A stretch of DNA of 64,000 nt, from the NCBI RefSeq assembly GCF_018812025.1, contig NC_063063.1, forward strand, positions 7,871,442 to 7,935,441. The letters are read 5' to 3'. This DNA comes from Megalobrama amblycephala (taxonomy: Eukaryota > Chordata > Actinopteri > Cypriniformes > Xenocyprididae). Below are positions 11,201-25,981 of this stretch, piece by piece. The notes beneath the pieces are model-generated. The model was not told the origin of the DNA. It did not search any database and saw only the letters and a program-made list of their open reading frames with translations. A program made the position numbers and the translations under genes. Every line of letters begins with the position of its first letter. Position 1 is the stretch's first letter.

Positions 11201-14200
11201 AAAGCCAAAGCCATGCCAGATCCTTGGGCTGAGTTCCATCTGGAGGAAATCGAGACAGAGCGCTGTACTCGATACAGGTGAGTGATTTTGAGGCCCTTTG
11301 AATGGTTAACCTACTGTTCAAAGAGTGGAGGTTTGAATCCAACAAAAGGCAACACATGAGCAGTGTTGGGGAAGCTGGTTGGAATCTGTAGACAGCCAAG
11401 CTACAGAAAATTGAATTCTTCGAAAAATTAATGTAATTGAATGAAGCTACTGAAAGGGTTAAAACATTCCAAACCCTTAAGACTTTTGTTCATCTTCAAA
11501 ACACAAATGAAGGTATTAATATTGATCCATTAAAAGTCCATGCAACCAAAACTTTGAGGGTTGAAAAGTTTATAAGGAGATTGTTAAAGTATTCCATATA
11601 AATCAAACGATTTAATCCAAGTCTTTTGAAGAGACACGATAGCTTTAAATGATGAACAGATTTAATTTAGGCTTTTCCCCCCACATATAAACATTGATTA
11701 ACAGACATCCATAGAGCACTTCAAATATGGTAAATGTTCAATCATACTTGCAAGTATGTTTATATTCATTCCTGTTTTGAAGGTAAATCTTGTTAAATTT
11801 TTCAACTACTATGTAAATACATATGAAATAAATGTAATTTTTTTTAAAGGGAACCTATAATGCCTCTTTTACAGAATGTAATATAAGTCTCTGGTGTCCC
11901 CAGAATGTGTCTGTGAAGTTTCAGCTCAAAATACCCCACAGATCATTTATTGTAGCTTGTCAAATTTGCCTCTATGTGGGTGTGAGCAAAAATGTGCAGT
12001 TTTTGGTGTCCCTTTAAATGCAAATGAGCTGCTGCTCCAGGCCCACTTTCAGAGGGCGGAGCTTTAACAGCTCGCGCTTCAGTTGCTCAACAACAACAAA
12101 GCTGGAGAATCTCACGCAGCCAAAATGACAATTGTCAGTAACATTGTTCAGGCTTACATTGTTCAAACCAGAGTCTGACTCTGATGGAGAGACTCTTTTA
12201 TGGTAGTGGATTTATTTATGTTGTTGCTGTGGAGTTGATTCAACTCATCGACTAGCATGTGCTGTCATGTTAATCTTTTGTGCAAATCCAGCATTGAATT
12301 GTCTGTGAAGCAGTCCGGCGTAAAATGACGGCATGGCAACAGCACTCTACTACAACAACTCTTCCTCTTCTCTAATGCAGCCCAACATGGGCTCGCCCCC
12401 TTATTGGGTGTTCCTGGGGGCAGGGTAAGGTTTATGTAAATTTTCGGGGGCAGTGATGTCACTACCCCGAGAAGAAGTTTGTTGTAGTCCCTACCTGCCG
12501 TTTGTTGTAGTCTTTTTTTGTAGTCCTTAAACAGTAGTCCTTAAAGGTGCTCTAAGCGATCCTGGGTGGAGTAACTTCCTTTTGACGTTCGAAGTATTGT
12601 CAAACAAAACAGAGGCTAGCTAGACCCTCCCTCCTCCCCTCCGTGCTTCCTGAAACAGTCATGAACGCGCATTTAAAATCATTCTTGTCGGTTATTGGCT
12701 GGAGCATGATTATTATGTTTCGTGGTCCAGGCTGCACCAGGTAGTTTTTGTTGCCATTTTTGGAGCTTGTGGCGACTACAGAGACCGCGTTTTTTTTTTA
12801 CAGTGTGTTCAGGGGACAGGCAGCTAGCGGATAGTGAGGAGATGTTTGCTGTATGTGACAAAAAATGTTTTGGCCTAAAAGTCAAGTCAAGTCAAGTCAC
12901 CTTTATTTATATAGCGCTTTTTACAATGCAGATTGTGTCAAAGCAGCTTTACATTGATAACTGGTATATAATTTGAAGAATACTTAAAGAATAGTGTCAA
13001 TGCAGGCAGATCAAAAGCACTGTTGAATAAATGTCAAGAATACTGTTGAATATCAAATGTCAAGTCAAAAACGCGTGACAACGCTTAGAGCACCTTTAAT
13101 AAATTAACAGTTTCAGTTATAGAGACACAAAATACACCAAAAACTTATTTTGAAAACACCTGAACTACACTCATGCTACTAAAAAAAGTTCATAACATCT
13201 CTATTTTTAATGAGTGATTCCCCAACACTCCACATGAGATTGACCCTTGTGCCCCATCATCACTGAACCTTCGGTTTCCTCCTGCTCCCAGTCTGAGTTT
13301 ACCACTGTGCCACACCACAGACCCCTGACGCAAGTCTAAATCAGTCTCAGAAGATTTCATGACATTTGCCATTGCATGTTAAATAAGAGCACTGTAAGTA
13401 AGGTCAGATAGACGCAGACTCAAGCTCTAATTTTAAACATTTGTAACTTCACACCTCTAAAATATCCCTTGACCTCCAGCCAATGGTTGTGTGTTATTAA
13501 ACAACTGTTCTGATGGGTTGGTCTACATGATACAGAGTGTTCTGGTCCACAGAAAAAAACAGCACACATTTACTTGCGTAAATACTGGGTGTTTGCATTT
13601 AGGACTGTGCTTATCATGCAGTATTTGCTGTATTAACTCTTTCACTAACTGTCCCTAAGAAGAAGAAAATCACTTATTATCCTCATAATATAGAAGATAC
13701 ATTTTTTTTATTGTAAAATGCATTTACATTTACACCTCCAAGTAGCTCTTAGTCACGTAGTTTGAAGGGAAAGGGTATCTAAAGCTAAATTTAATGTGAT
13801 TTACATTGGTCTAAACTGGTGTAAACTTGTATTCTTGCTCTTTAGATACAATGCGGTTACTGGTGAATGGGCAAAAGATGACATATTTATCAAGATCTCC
13901 TCTCAGGTACTTTGGCACCATCATACACTTGTTTTCTGTATGATCTTGAAGTTGCAGTTCTGCAACATAAATATTTTGCTAATACTGATTATTATGTATT
14001 CTCTTGGATTATTAATTGGGATATATTTCTTTTACAGCCATTTGGAAAAGGAGCCATGAGAGAATGCTTCAGATCGTGAGTCAAGCAAATATATTGAATA
14101 TATATACCCTAGACTAGGTAAATATTACTGTTTTATTAATGAATATTGGAACAGAAGTCAAAGTGTTCTTTAGGTTTTATTCATCTTTTAGCCTTTTTGC

Positions 14201-17200
14201 AGTTAATGTTTATAATAAAGTTTTTATAATTTTTTAAAAGTATGAATATTCCATGTAATTGCTTAATTGCTGCCATAAAAACGGCACATTATTATATTAA
14301 AAGGATTAGGAAAATAGAAAAAAACCCCTAAATTTCCAGTTTTACTTTAGTAGAAACCAAAGACGCTTTAATATATAATGTGTTTTATTAGACAGGTGAG
14401 CAAACTAATCATTGTTAAATAGCTCAGCATGGTTAGTCTTATTGTTTGAAACACTTTTTTTCTTGATTTACTACAAGTACCATGTTTTTACCATGCCTCA
14501 GAGACAACACTATTTTGTCAAGTGGCTAACATAGCATGATCAGAGAGAACTTTTTCCATCATACCATATGAAGAGTTTGGTTCCAAAACGCAATAACTCC
14601 ATTTTGATTAATTTGAGTAAAAAGGTGTTTTCTTTACCAAGAAAGTGGCAAGCTGAAAACCACTATTTTCTGTTTCAAACTTTCACATAGCATCTTGTGG
14701 TTAAAAAAACATTAAAATTCAAATCTACATTTTGATTTTAAAAAGTTTATTATAAAAACGTATTTTTTTCCCCAAAATGCAATAAATCCATGACACTTTT
14801 TTTTTCAAAATGCAATTAATCCATCAACATTACAGTTATTTTTCAAATTGAAAATACACAACAAAGTAAGTTGATTCACATATATGAGAGTCTAAACTTT
14901 GCCAATATTTATCTTATATACAGACATTTTACTAAAAATACAATCGGCTGTCGCTCTCAAAATAAATTCAATGGGCCATCTTGTTAATGTAATAAATTAT
15001 TTGTCATTATTTATCATTAATAGATGTAATACATTAGCTCATCCATAAACATGATTTCTGCCCGAGTCTGTTAGATTGCTTTCCATGGAGGTGAAGATGA
15101 CAACTCCCATGATTCCACGCTCATTCATGGCGTCATCAAGCTACGCCTTTGTTTTGAATAAGCAACCTCTAGTGGCAAAAATTACATATTGTGCCTTTAA
15201 ATTTTGTTTCTTTTTAAAATAAGGTAGTTATTTATATTATAGGTTATTTATTTTGTTTGTGTTCTGATCTCAGAAAAGTTATTGTTGCTGCAGCACACTT
15301 TATGCGCAAGCTTGAGCACTTAATTTATATTTTAAATGCTCATTATTATGGTTTAGTATTTCTCCCCCGTGTAATCGACTTAAATGAACGTAAAGTAAAT
15401 TCTTTATTCAGGGGGCAGCCCTAAATTTAATACTCTCATCTCTTGTTTTAAAATGGATTTTTGTTGACCTGTAGCTTTCTATTCCCTTTCATTTACAGGA
15501 AGAAGTTATCAAACTTTTCCCACAGCCACAACTGGAAATCAGCCTCAAACTACGTGGCTAAGCGCTACATGGAGACTGTGGACAGAGAGGTTTACTTTGA
15601 GGATGTGAGGTTACAAATGGAGGCTAAATTATGGGGCGAGGAGTTCAATCGCCACAGGCCTCCCAAACAGGTACTTCTTTGATGGATGTAGTTTATTATG
15701 ATCATAAAACATGGCCACATTTTTGTGCAAACCAGGTTTGATCACTCAAAACGGGTTTTATGTGCTTCTTTAACGTATCTTATCATTATTAGGTTGACAT
15801 CATGCAGATGTGTGTTGTGGAAATGACTAGTCGCCCTGGGAGCCCTTTGTTTCACCTGGAACACTTCATTGAGGGGAAGTATACAAAATACAACTCCAAC
15901 TCTGGTTTTGTGAGGGACGATAACATACGGCTTACACCCCAGGTATATTGTCAAGGATGTATCAAATCTGAATCTGTTGTCCCAGTGAAATGATGTGTGA
16001 TTATTTATTGGCAATGATGTTTTTGTGGCTTTAGGCATTTAGTCATTTCACATTTGAGCGCTCTGGACACCAGCTGATAGTGGTGGACATTCAGGGTGTT
16101 GGGGACCTTTATACAGATCCTCAGATCCACACTGAGAAGGGGACTGACTTTGGAGATGGCAACCTGGGTATTTATCAATATCCTGCATTTTTTCTCCTTA
16201 TAAACTTGAAGACTTCTTATAAATTTGATTTGTCTTAAGCATGAGTAGTGTAAGCATGAGGAACATTTTAGTGATGTACTGTACTGAAATGTTGTTGACA
16301 TGATGTTGAGCCGGCATTGTGCATATATCCTGAAAAGGAACTTTCAATGCTCGTGCTGACTGGCACATTGCAAAGTGGGCTCACAGAAAAGCTGGCTCTC
16401 TAAGAAGGCGATCGCGAATTTGGGATGTGGTCGATGTTAAAATGTGTTATTAAAAACAATAAGCAGTGTAAAAGAATTCAATGCGGTGCACGTGCTGACT
16501 GACACACAGCAATATGTCAAAAATGGATTATTCATGTAAATGCAAAAAGTGAAAGTAACGTACTGCTCTTGACTGAATAATGTTTTTTTTAGCTTTAATA
16601 AGAATAAATTTATATTTAATTCATATAGTGAAAACTATGTAATATTTTATTTTTTACATTTGATTTATTCAATTTCTGTTCTAATTCTAACTACATATTA
16701 AGTAAACCTATTGTACCTGAAAAACTTAATTTGTTTAATTCATATTTTTGTTATATTATTGTATTTGTCTTATTGTTTGTAATTTCCTGACATTTGCTAC
16801 AGACAATTTGCTACAGAAATTAGATAAAATAACACAAAATAACTATTTTGTGATATATATCGTTATCGTAAATTAAAAATTTGGTCATATCGTCCACCCC
16901 TTTTTGACAGTATCGATTTCTCGTTTTTAATCGATCTTCACTTTGATGAACTGAGATCTTTTAGTCTATGCTGTTTTAAATACACAAATCATTATTTGTA
17001 GTGCACCTACCATCCAGTAATCAAAATAAGCTTTGTGCTTTTTTACTTTTTATATAAAAAACTAATTCTCAACATTAAGAAAATAACTGAAGAGAAGCAT
17101 TTTGCTAAATATATGCACTATATTGGACATTCATTATATTTTTACTTAACCTGTGCCTTCATTATTTAATGTTAATCTCTCATCAAAACAATGTTTTTTT

Positions 17201-20200
17201 TTTCAACAAAGAATTGGAGTAGAAACATTATTTATATTATTAAAAATCAATATAAAACTGCTTTTTTAATCTGTGCATTTTAAATATTATGGTTTTTAGC
17301 TTTCTGTAAAAAAATGGTTTCTTTGCATCACTAGTAATTGTTGCCATATGTGTATGTGTGTGTGTGTTCCAGGTGTGCGTGGCATGGCTCTTTTCTTCCA
17401 CTCTCACCTGTGTAATAAGATCTGCAGGAGTATGAACCTCACTCGCTTTGACCTGTCCCCTTCTGAATATGCACAACTGGACTGCACCAACAAATTGCTG
17501 GTTTGTACAAGATCCTTCTGTAAGCTATAAACGTAACCTGGGTTCAACAGTTGGATTGCCTGGGGTTAGTGCGAGAAGTTTGGACCAGTTGATGGGACCT
17601 TCCAATATGGACGGTGCTATATTTATATGCTGCAGTGATGACGTATTTTTGTAGGCCATCCTGGAAGTAGCATCAGCCTGGTTCCCTCGACAAAAACCTC
17701 ATAGGTTTTCCATGTTTAATGAAACATGCTATACTAAAATATTATACTTTGGTTCTGATAGTTAACTTAAAAATGTGGGTGTTTTTGTGGTGTGGCCAGT
17801 GAAAATATCATCATATATAAATAAAATTCTTATCACTTAGTCTGGAATTCACAAACTGTTGCAATTGGTTATGCATTTGGAACATTTAAACACACATTTC
17901 TGAAAGTTTTCTAAATGAATTCATTTATTTTTCTAAGCAGAATTCAGCCCAGACTGTCCTCCGCGGATGTGAAGAGCAGTGTGGTTCGCCCAGGGTGCGG
18001 ACAACCTCTCTCGGCCACATGCCTGTTCTCCTGTCCCGGCTCTCTGAGACTTCCTCAGTTGATGAAAACAGCGAAACCGACTCGATTCCCTGTTCTCCAC
18101 TTAGTATGGGTGTTTCTGCAGGCCGATCACCCATGGGTAATACTACTAACCCAGTACTATGTGTGACTGCACTTAAGTAGCCCATCTGATTATTAGCAAA
18201 TCCCCCTTAAGACAAGTCAGCATATTTTCTATGTAGGTAACAAGCGTTTAGTTGCAACTACTTGAATGGAGAAAAACTGAAATATCCAATACTGTTAGTT
18301 AAGATACTTTCAGTGTGTTACAGTTGCCCTCAACTGAAGACAACAGACATAACAAGGAATAAATCCTTGCATTTCTAGGCGTTTTTTGAAGTACCTCATG
18401 CAATCAAAATTTATCAGCTGTCAGTATGTTGCAACCACCTGGAAACACTTTTTTTTTTTAAATACATGTATTTAAAGTACTAGAAGTGTCTTCACTTGTT
18501 GTCAGCTGGCCGAGAACTGAAGTGGGCCTTTGACTGTCTGGTTGTGATGTTACTATAATTACCAGTTCGTTTCTATGGGAAAACAAGAAAATACTTAGTG
18601 GATTTAGCTATTTTTAGAGAGAAAAGTTTAAACTTTTTAAATGTCTAAAAGTTATTGTGTTTGACACTTACAAAGCAAAAACACATAACCATCTTTATTT
18701 TGACAGCAGTATGGATAAAAGAAAACTGCTATAAAAATATGCGATGCTCTAAATGTGTATGTCTGCAGCAGTGTGACTTATCTAAATATAGCCACATTTA
18801 TCAGAAATTTCCCTACAGAAATGACAATGAATGGGTAACTATGGTAGTTAGGGTTTGTTTTCTCTAATGCTAAATTATGTTCCCCCTAGAGAATGATGCA
18901 CTGCAGACTGTCTCTATGGCTTAGCTCATGAATATCAATTAGCCTGGTGCTGATGTTGCTAAGTAACCTTCTTGGGCCAGTTTGCACTGACCTTTTATTG
19001 TTTTGATGAATATTATAAGCACATATATCCTACTTTACATATATAAGGCTTTAGTTGAGTATACACAACTGTAATGTTGACAATTTAACATTATGATTGA
19101 AAAAGTATCGACAAAAGTGGTTTGTACCTTGATTGGTACCACTACATATTAAAACAGTTTGTTTAAGGTTTTCTTCAGTTTATCTGCACAAATAAAACTG
19201 CAAGATATCAAGACATTCTAGCTCAAAAATGTAAAATGCTCTATAGTATGTCAGGTGCGTTCTGTACAGCCTTAGCACTGAATTTTTTATTTTGGGACAA
19301 ATGTACACTAATTTTTAGTAATTTCACCACCACTATTATGTCTCTCGATTTATGTTTCATAACAGGCTGGTCATTTATGAATGAAATGAATGAGACACAT
19401 CGAGCTAACACAGATCATAAGGTCAGTTTGTGAAGAAGAATATATATCCACTGTTGACAGTGCTATTAAATTCAGTGATATTTTGTGGAAACTTATTTGA
19501 TTTAAGTTGCAAAGCTGATTTATACTATTTCTAAACTGATTAAACTGTACTTGCATTCACAGGACTCAGAGAATGGAGGAGACAGTGGTTACCCTAGTGA
19601 GAAGCGCAGTGAAGGAGACTTAGTGGAACATCATAGCCAGGTACTGATTATCAGCTGGCAAGACAATGCAAATTCAGAATCTTATATTATATTATATTAT
19701 ATTATATTATATATTAGTGTTGTCAAATATACTGATATTTCAATATGTATCGATACTGAAACATCTGAAGTGGTTCCAATACACCTTTTCTGCAGTATCG
19801 ATACACCGATACCAGCTGCGAGTCCTCATTCTCTTCTCTCTGATGGCAAATTGGCACACACCCGCCTCCTGTCACTCACTCGTCTCATTTGCTCCGGTCG
19901 AATAATGCATAATTGTGCATGATTTTAGTCATTCCTGCAGGTTTCAGGCTCAGACCACCGATCTATCCGCTCTCATATTGCCACCTCTCAAACAGCTTGT
20001 GAGTACCAAATTGAGTTCTTTTCCGCTTAAACGGTGAAATACATACAAAATTATGTCAAAATATCTTCTTGGAGAGTATTCAGGTGAACACTGTCAGTTT
20101 TGGAATGTAAATAGAGAAAACGCATGTCATGTAACAGTATATTAGATCCGTGCATAAGCTCTTAAAGTGACAGCAGCCTGATAAACCTGCTGCTGTCTGT

Positions 20201-23200
20201 CAGAACAAAAGACAAAGGGAAAATTACTTGCTGCTCTTGACTGATTAACTTTTGTAACTTTTTTTTTTGTGAGCTATTACAACAAAATTACCCAAATTAT
20301 CAAAAAATGATGAGATGATAATAACAAATTATATGTAAATGGTGGTATATATGGCAGTTTTCCCTGTGGTTTCGAAAAATGGTATCGAGTATTGAAATTT
20401 TTCATGGTATCGTATCGAAGTTGGAAATTCCAGTATCATGACAACACTATTATATTGTATTAATCACAACAGTTTTTTTATCCGGCACAAAAGCAATGAG
20501 GGTTTTGGATTATTGTCAGCATTAAACCTGAACAAATACAGAATTAAATTGAAAATAAAATAATTTACAACTGTTGTTTTGTTTTTGTTTTTTAGATATA
20601 GATATTATATAGATAGATCTGTTGATAATATAGATATTTAAAAAATATATATTTTAGTTCCATGCAACTGAGAAATTAGAAAAAGCTGAAATTAGAAGCT
20701 TTTTTTCTTTAAAATTCTTGCTTGTTTTCTTTGTTACTCCCCAACAAAGTTTCCTTTCTATTGCATTATAAACCTGTTATGTGCTGTGCTTACGTGCAAC
20801 ATAAAACGCAGCAGTAATAAATTTTGGGTTCCTAAGATATGTGATAGTAGGTTTTTAATTCATTCATCATTATTTAGGGACGTCCCTTCTACAACAGACA
20901 TTTCTCAGAATCGGATGAGGACAGTGTTCGTCGGGTAACTACAAAACTGTTGATAAAGTCCCTGTATCTAATCATGATAGTCACCCATCTCCCATTGATT
21001 CCTAATCTGTTCCTTCTCATAGAATGTTGATTTAAAGTGGTGCTGTCTTGTAATCCACCTTTTATCTAAACTCTAAACCTTTTCATCTCATTATTCTTCA
21101 ATCTTAACTCCTTTATCTCATCTTACTTTTAACCTCCTCACAAGTGGAAAGCTCTCCTTTTCCGTACTATAAACGCATATGCTGGGTTCCCACAATCATG
21201 GAAAACCTGTCACTGTCAGGGAATTTTAAAATTGTGATTTTTGAATGGCATGTAAAAGTCATGGAAATTTCTCTTGTTGTGCTTCATTGACTAGCAGTTG
21301 CTGTTTGTGAGTGAATTCTATTAAAACAATACATAAAATAATTATAATAAAATAAATAAAATAAAAAACATTCTGGAATGACTGGAGAAGTCATGGAAGC
21401 CAAAATATGTGGGAACCCTGCATGTGATTTCCTGCATGCATTGCTTTTTTAAATATTTGAAGATTTTAAGTGTTTATTTTTTGTGGTTTTCTAAGTCTCA
21501 CAGATACTTCTGTTATCCATATGTAAGGATTCAGGGAATGTCATATATTAAAAAAAGTGAAAGCAGTTACATCTAAAAACTTTTTAGTTTGTCAAATGAC
21601 AACCGTTTTTGTTTACAATAAAGGAACACTTCACAAATCAGCAATGCGCTGTATTTGATATCACAGACCAGCGCTCTAAGCTATATGTTGTCCCTATACA
21701 AGGTCTATTTCTGACCTTGGTCTTGGCCAGTAATGGATAAAAAAGTGTGGATATATTTAAAATTTGGGCATGGGACAATTCATGAAGTCAATTATGTTGT
21801 CATTTCTTGGCTCAGTTATTATTTTATGGATAATATGTTTTTTTGTTGTGCCTCTCAGCTGACAGAAGAAAAATGGAGTTTTTACCATTCATCTCGCTCC
21901 CACATACACAGACCATCGTGTGTGGCAATGGAGGTGGAGAGACTTAATGCTTTGCTTATTGAAAGGAAAATTGGCAAATCCATCCTTGGCAAGGTAAGAA
22001 ACTGTGCAATGTGTTTACAAACCTGGTCCTGAAACTCACAAATTTTTCTTACTTTTTCTGACTTAAAGGCATCATTTCAGCCTTGAAAGCTAGGGTAGGC
22101 AATTTCAGAGAGGCTAGCAAGCTAACTTTGAAAGCATAAGATCCCACCCTCCCCCGCCACAGCACTTTCTAAAGCGACGCCTCCTCTGAAACACATGAAC
22201 AAGTACAGCAGAGCAGAGTCTGTGAAGCGTCACTAGAGACGGCATTATATTACCTGAAGTCTCAAACCATATAACATTACAATAATAATTAAGGTAAACA
22301 ACTTAAAGAGCTAGATGTAGATTAGGTGCAGAAATTGAATAAAGTAATCTAATGTAAAATAGCACTGCATAGTCTTCACTGTATAAATTAAATATAGATG
22401 AATCCTTATTAAAGTTATACAAGTTATTCAGTGTTTTTTTGCAGTGAGTCTGTTTGATTAACATTAAAGGTGCCCTAGAATGCTTTTTCACAAGATGTAA
22501 TATAAGTCTATGGTGTCCACTGAATGTGTTTGTGAAGTTTCAGCTCAAAGTACCCCATAGATTTTTTTTAATTAATTTTTGTAACTGCCTATTTTGGGGC
22601 ATCATTAAATATGCGCCGATTAAGGCTGCTTCCCCTTTAAATCCTCGCGTTCCCTGTCCCCGAGCTCGCAACTCTAATACATTGCATAAACAAAGTTCAC
22701 ACAGCTAATATTACCCTCAAAATGGATCTTCACAAAATGTTCGTCATGCATGCTGCATGCATGCAACAGTTCATGTAAGTATAGTATTTATTTGGATGTT
22801 TACATTTGATTCTGAATGAGTTTGAGGCTATGCTCCGTGGCTAAAGCTAACGTTACACACTGTTGGAGAGATTTATAAAGAATGAAGTTGTTTATGAATT
22901 ATACAGACTGCAAGTGTTTAAAAATGAAAATAGTGACGGCTCTTGTCTCTGTGAATACAGTAATAAACGATGGTAACTTTAACCACATTTAACAGTACAT
23001 TAGCAACATGCTAACGAAACATTTAGAAAGACAGTTTACAAATATCACTAAAAATATCATGATATCATGGATCATGTCAGTTATTATTGCTCCATCTGCC
23101 ATTTTTCGCTATTGTCCTTGCTTGCTTACCTAGTCTGATTCAGCTGTGCAGATCCAGACGTTAATTCTGCCTTGTCTAATGCCTTGAACATGGGCTGGCA

Positions 23201-25923
23201 TATGCAAATATTGGGGGCGTACATATTAATGATCCCGACTGTTACGTAACAGTCGGTGTTATGTTGAGATTCACCTGTTCTTCTGAGGTCTTTTAAACAA
23301 ATGAGATTTATATAAGAAGGAGGAAACAATGGTGTTTGAGACTCACTGTATGTCATTTCCATGTACTGAACTCTTGTTATTCAACTATGCCGAGGTAAAT
23401 TCAATTTTCAATTCTATGGCACCTTTAAATACACAGACAGCAGCAGGTTCATTAGGTTGCTGTCACTTTAAGACTAATGCACTGATCCAATATACTGTTA
23501 CACACATGTTTACTTTCTCAACTGTTCACTTAAGACATAAAGACTTTTTGACCTAATTTTGCGTGAAATTGTTTAAGTGCAAGACGTGAAAGAGAGCTCC
23601 ATTCAGTATTCGCATGCTGTCAGACATGGCTTTCTGGGTGCGCTTCGGATGTGGGTCTTCTTGCATCTTTTTGCTCTTGAATGTTTAAATCGGCAAGGCT
23701 TAAAAACATGTCCAAATGATAAACTTTCATGACGACACAACACTGGTCCAATCGGGACAGTGACAGTTCTATCAATGTGCCCTGCATGTGTTCTCTCTTT
23801 ATTTCACGTTGAGTGCGCTTGTGTGAGAGAAAGAAACAGAGGGTGCTCTCAGCCAATCTCCAAGTCAGTTACATCCTAACTGAAATCGTACAATTTACTA
23901 GCCATTGGCTAATAAAATACATTTTTAGTCACCTCTCGTGAAATTTGGTTACATATGTGACTGATTTACTTGCATTGTAGAGGGTTGGACAGTAGAACAA
24001 ACCTCACTGGATTTTCATGAGGCGCATGCACTTTTGAGCTTCTGTGTTTACCATATTTGACTTCCTCTATGTATGTTTGTCATTATCGTTTATGTGTGAA
24101 TATATGGATTAGTTTTACGACACATTTATGACCTTTTTGGAGTGTTTTGTATGTGTGGACTTTCAGTGGAGGGACAGAAACCTTTTGTTTCTGTTTTGAA
24201 GATGAACAAAAGTCTTGAGGGTTTTGAAGGAGATAAGGGTGAATAGATGACGACAGAATTTTCATTTTTGTGTGAACTATCCCTTTAAGGTTCATCTGGC
24301 CATGGTCCGCTACCATGAGGCCGGGCGCTTCTGTGAGAAAGATGCCCCGTGGGACGAGATTTCTGCAATGTATCATCTGGAGAGGGCCGCCATGTGTGGG
24401 GAGCTCGAGGCTATAGTTGCCCTTGGCCAGTGTTATCTTCAGCTGCCACATCACATTCTACAAGAGATAGAATTAGAGGTGCTTTCAAATGGTCTCATGG
24501 TTGGTAACATATTGTTTTATCTCTCTGCCGTGCTTATACTTCTCTGTCATGTCTGTGTTGTTTCATCTCAGGCGTCTGAGGAAAACAGCAAGAAGGGCTT
24601 CCACTTCCTGCTGCAGGCCGCCGAGGCAGGAGACCGGCAGAGTATGATTCTAGTGGCACGAGCATTCGACACGGGTCTGAAGCTCCCTTCTGATAGGTGA
24701 GAAATGCTTTAATTACATTTTATCTGTATAGACAAAAATGTGTTTAGACAGGAGATCCTAGGCAGGAGGGAAATGTTTGGAATTTGATTTTATCCATTTC
24801 CAGGTCTGGACAAGTCAGAATATGAAAAAAGATTATTTTTCCATTAAGATTATGTTTCCAGACTGTTGTCCCTATTTAGTTGTCTAAAATATAAATTTGA
24901 GAATTTCTAAAAATAATTTGATCAAACAAGCAGAGTGTTTTTCATATTCATATTCATACCAAGATGTCACTGACTGCAGATAAATGAATGGAGCAGGAAA
25001 CAGGTTTGAAACCAAATGCAAGCTTTATTAAATGAGAGCGTAGTAGTATAGGCCAGGTCAAAACAGGGGCAGACAGGAACAGCAAGGAATAGGCAGAGTC
25101 GTGGTCACAGTACAGGCAGTAGATCGGGGCAGGCAGATATCATTCACAGTCCAGGTAACAAGATACAGTCCAAAGGTATGCAGCAGAGAATTGTAACGGA
25201 TAACAGACAGGCAGAATTGTACACAAGGGTGAAACAAGACTTCGCAATGATGTGTGGTGAATGAGAGTCTTTTATAGTCCGGTTAATGTGCTGCAGCTGG
25301 GTGTGGTGATTAGTGTGGAGTGTGTGCAGGTGACTGGCAGGGAGGATTATGGGAATTGGAGTCTGGGAAGTGACAGGAATCGTGACAGTTTCACACAACT
25401 CAATAAATTATATTACATGCATATTTACATTACGCAAAACTGTTTGTCTTTACCATAAGTGAGTCTCTTTTGATCTTCACTAAATGACTGAGCATTCAAA
25501 AAACAGCAACAGATAAAGGGATTGTGCAATTATTTAAATCACACTGTACTTTGTTTTTTGGTGATCATGCAGCAAGAAACCATGATTATATTATCAAACT
25601 GATATTTCAGAGGTAAATATATGCAGGTTAAGGTGTTTTAGGTTTCTTCCCTTTACGTATTCATGTTATCAATTTAAGAAAACCAATGCATTTGGTGAAC
25701 ATCATAAAAAAATCATATTTACAGATTACTGTACTATATACTGAATATAAATCTGAAAATAATGTGAAAGTTAGATAATTTAGATTTAGAGTTAGAGTAA
25801 TAATGCCTGATAATTAAATTATTTCATCAGTAAATTTATAGTATAGCAAACAGTATTATACTGGTATTATACTGGATAACACATCCTGCCATTATTTTGA
25901 AAATAAGATTTTCCCCAAAAAAA

Positions 25924-25981
<58 letters not shown>

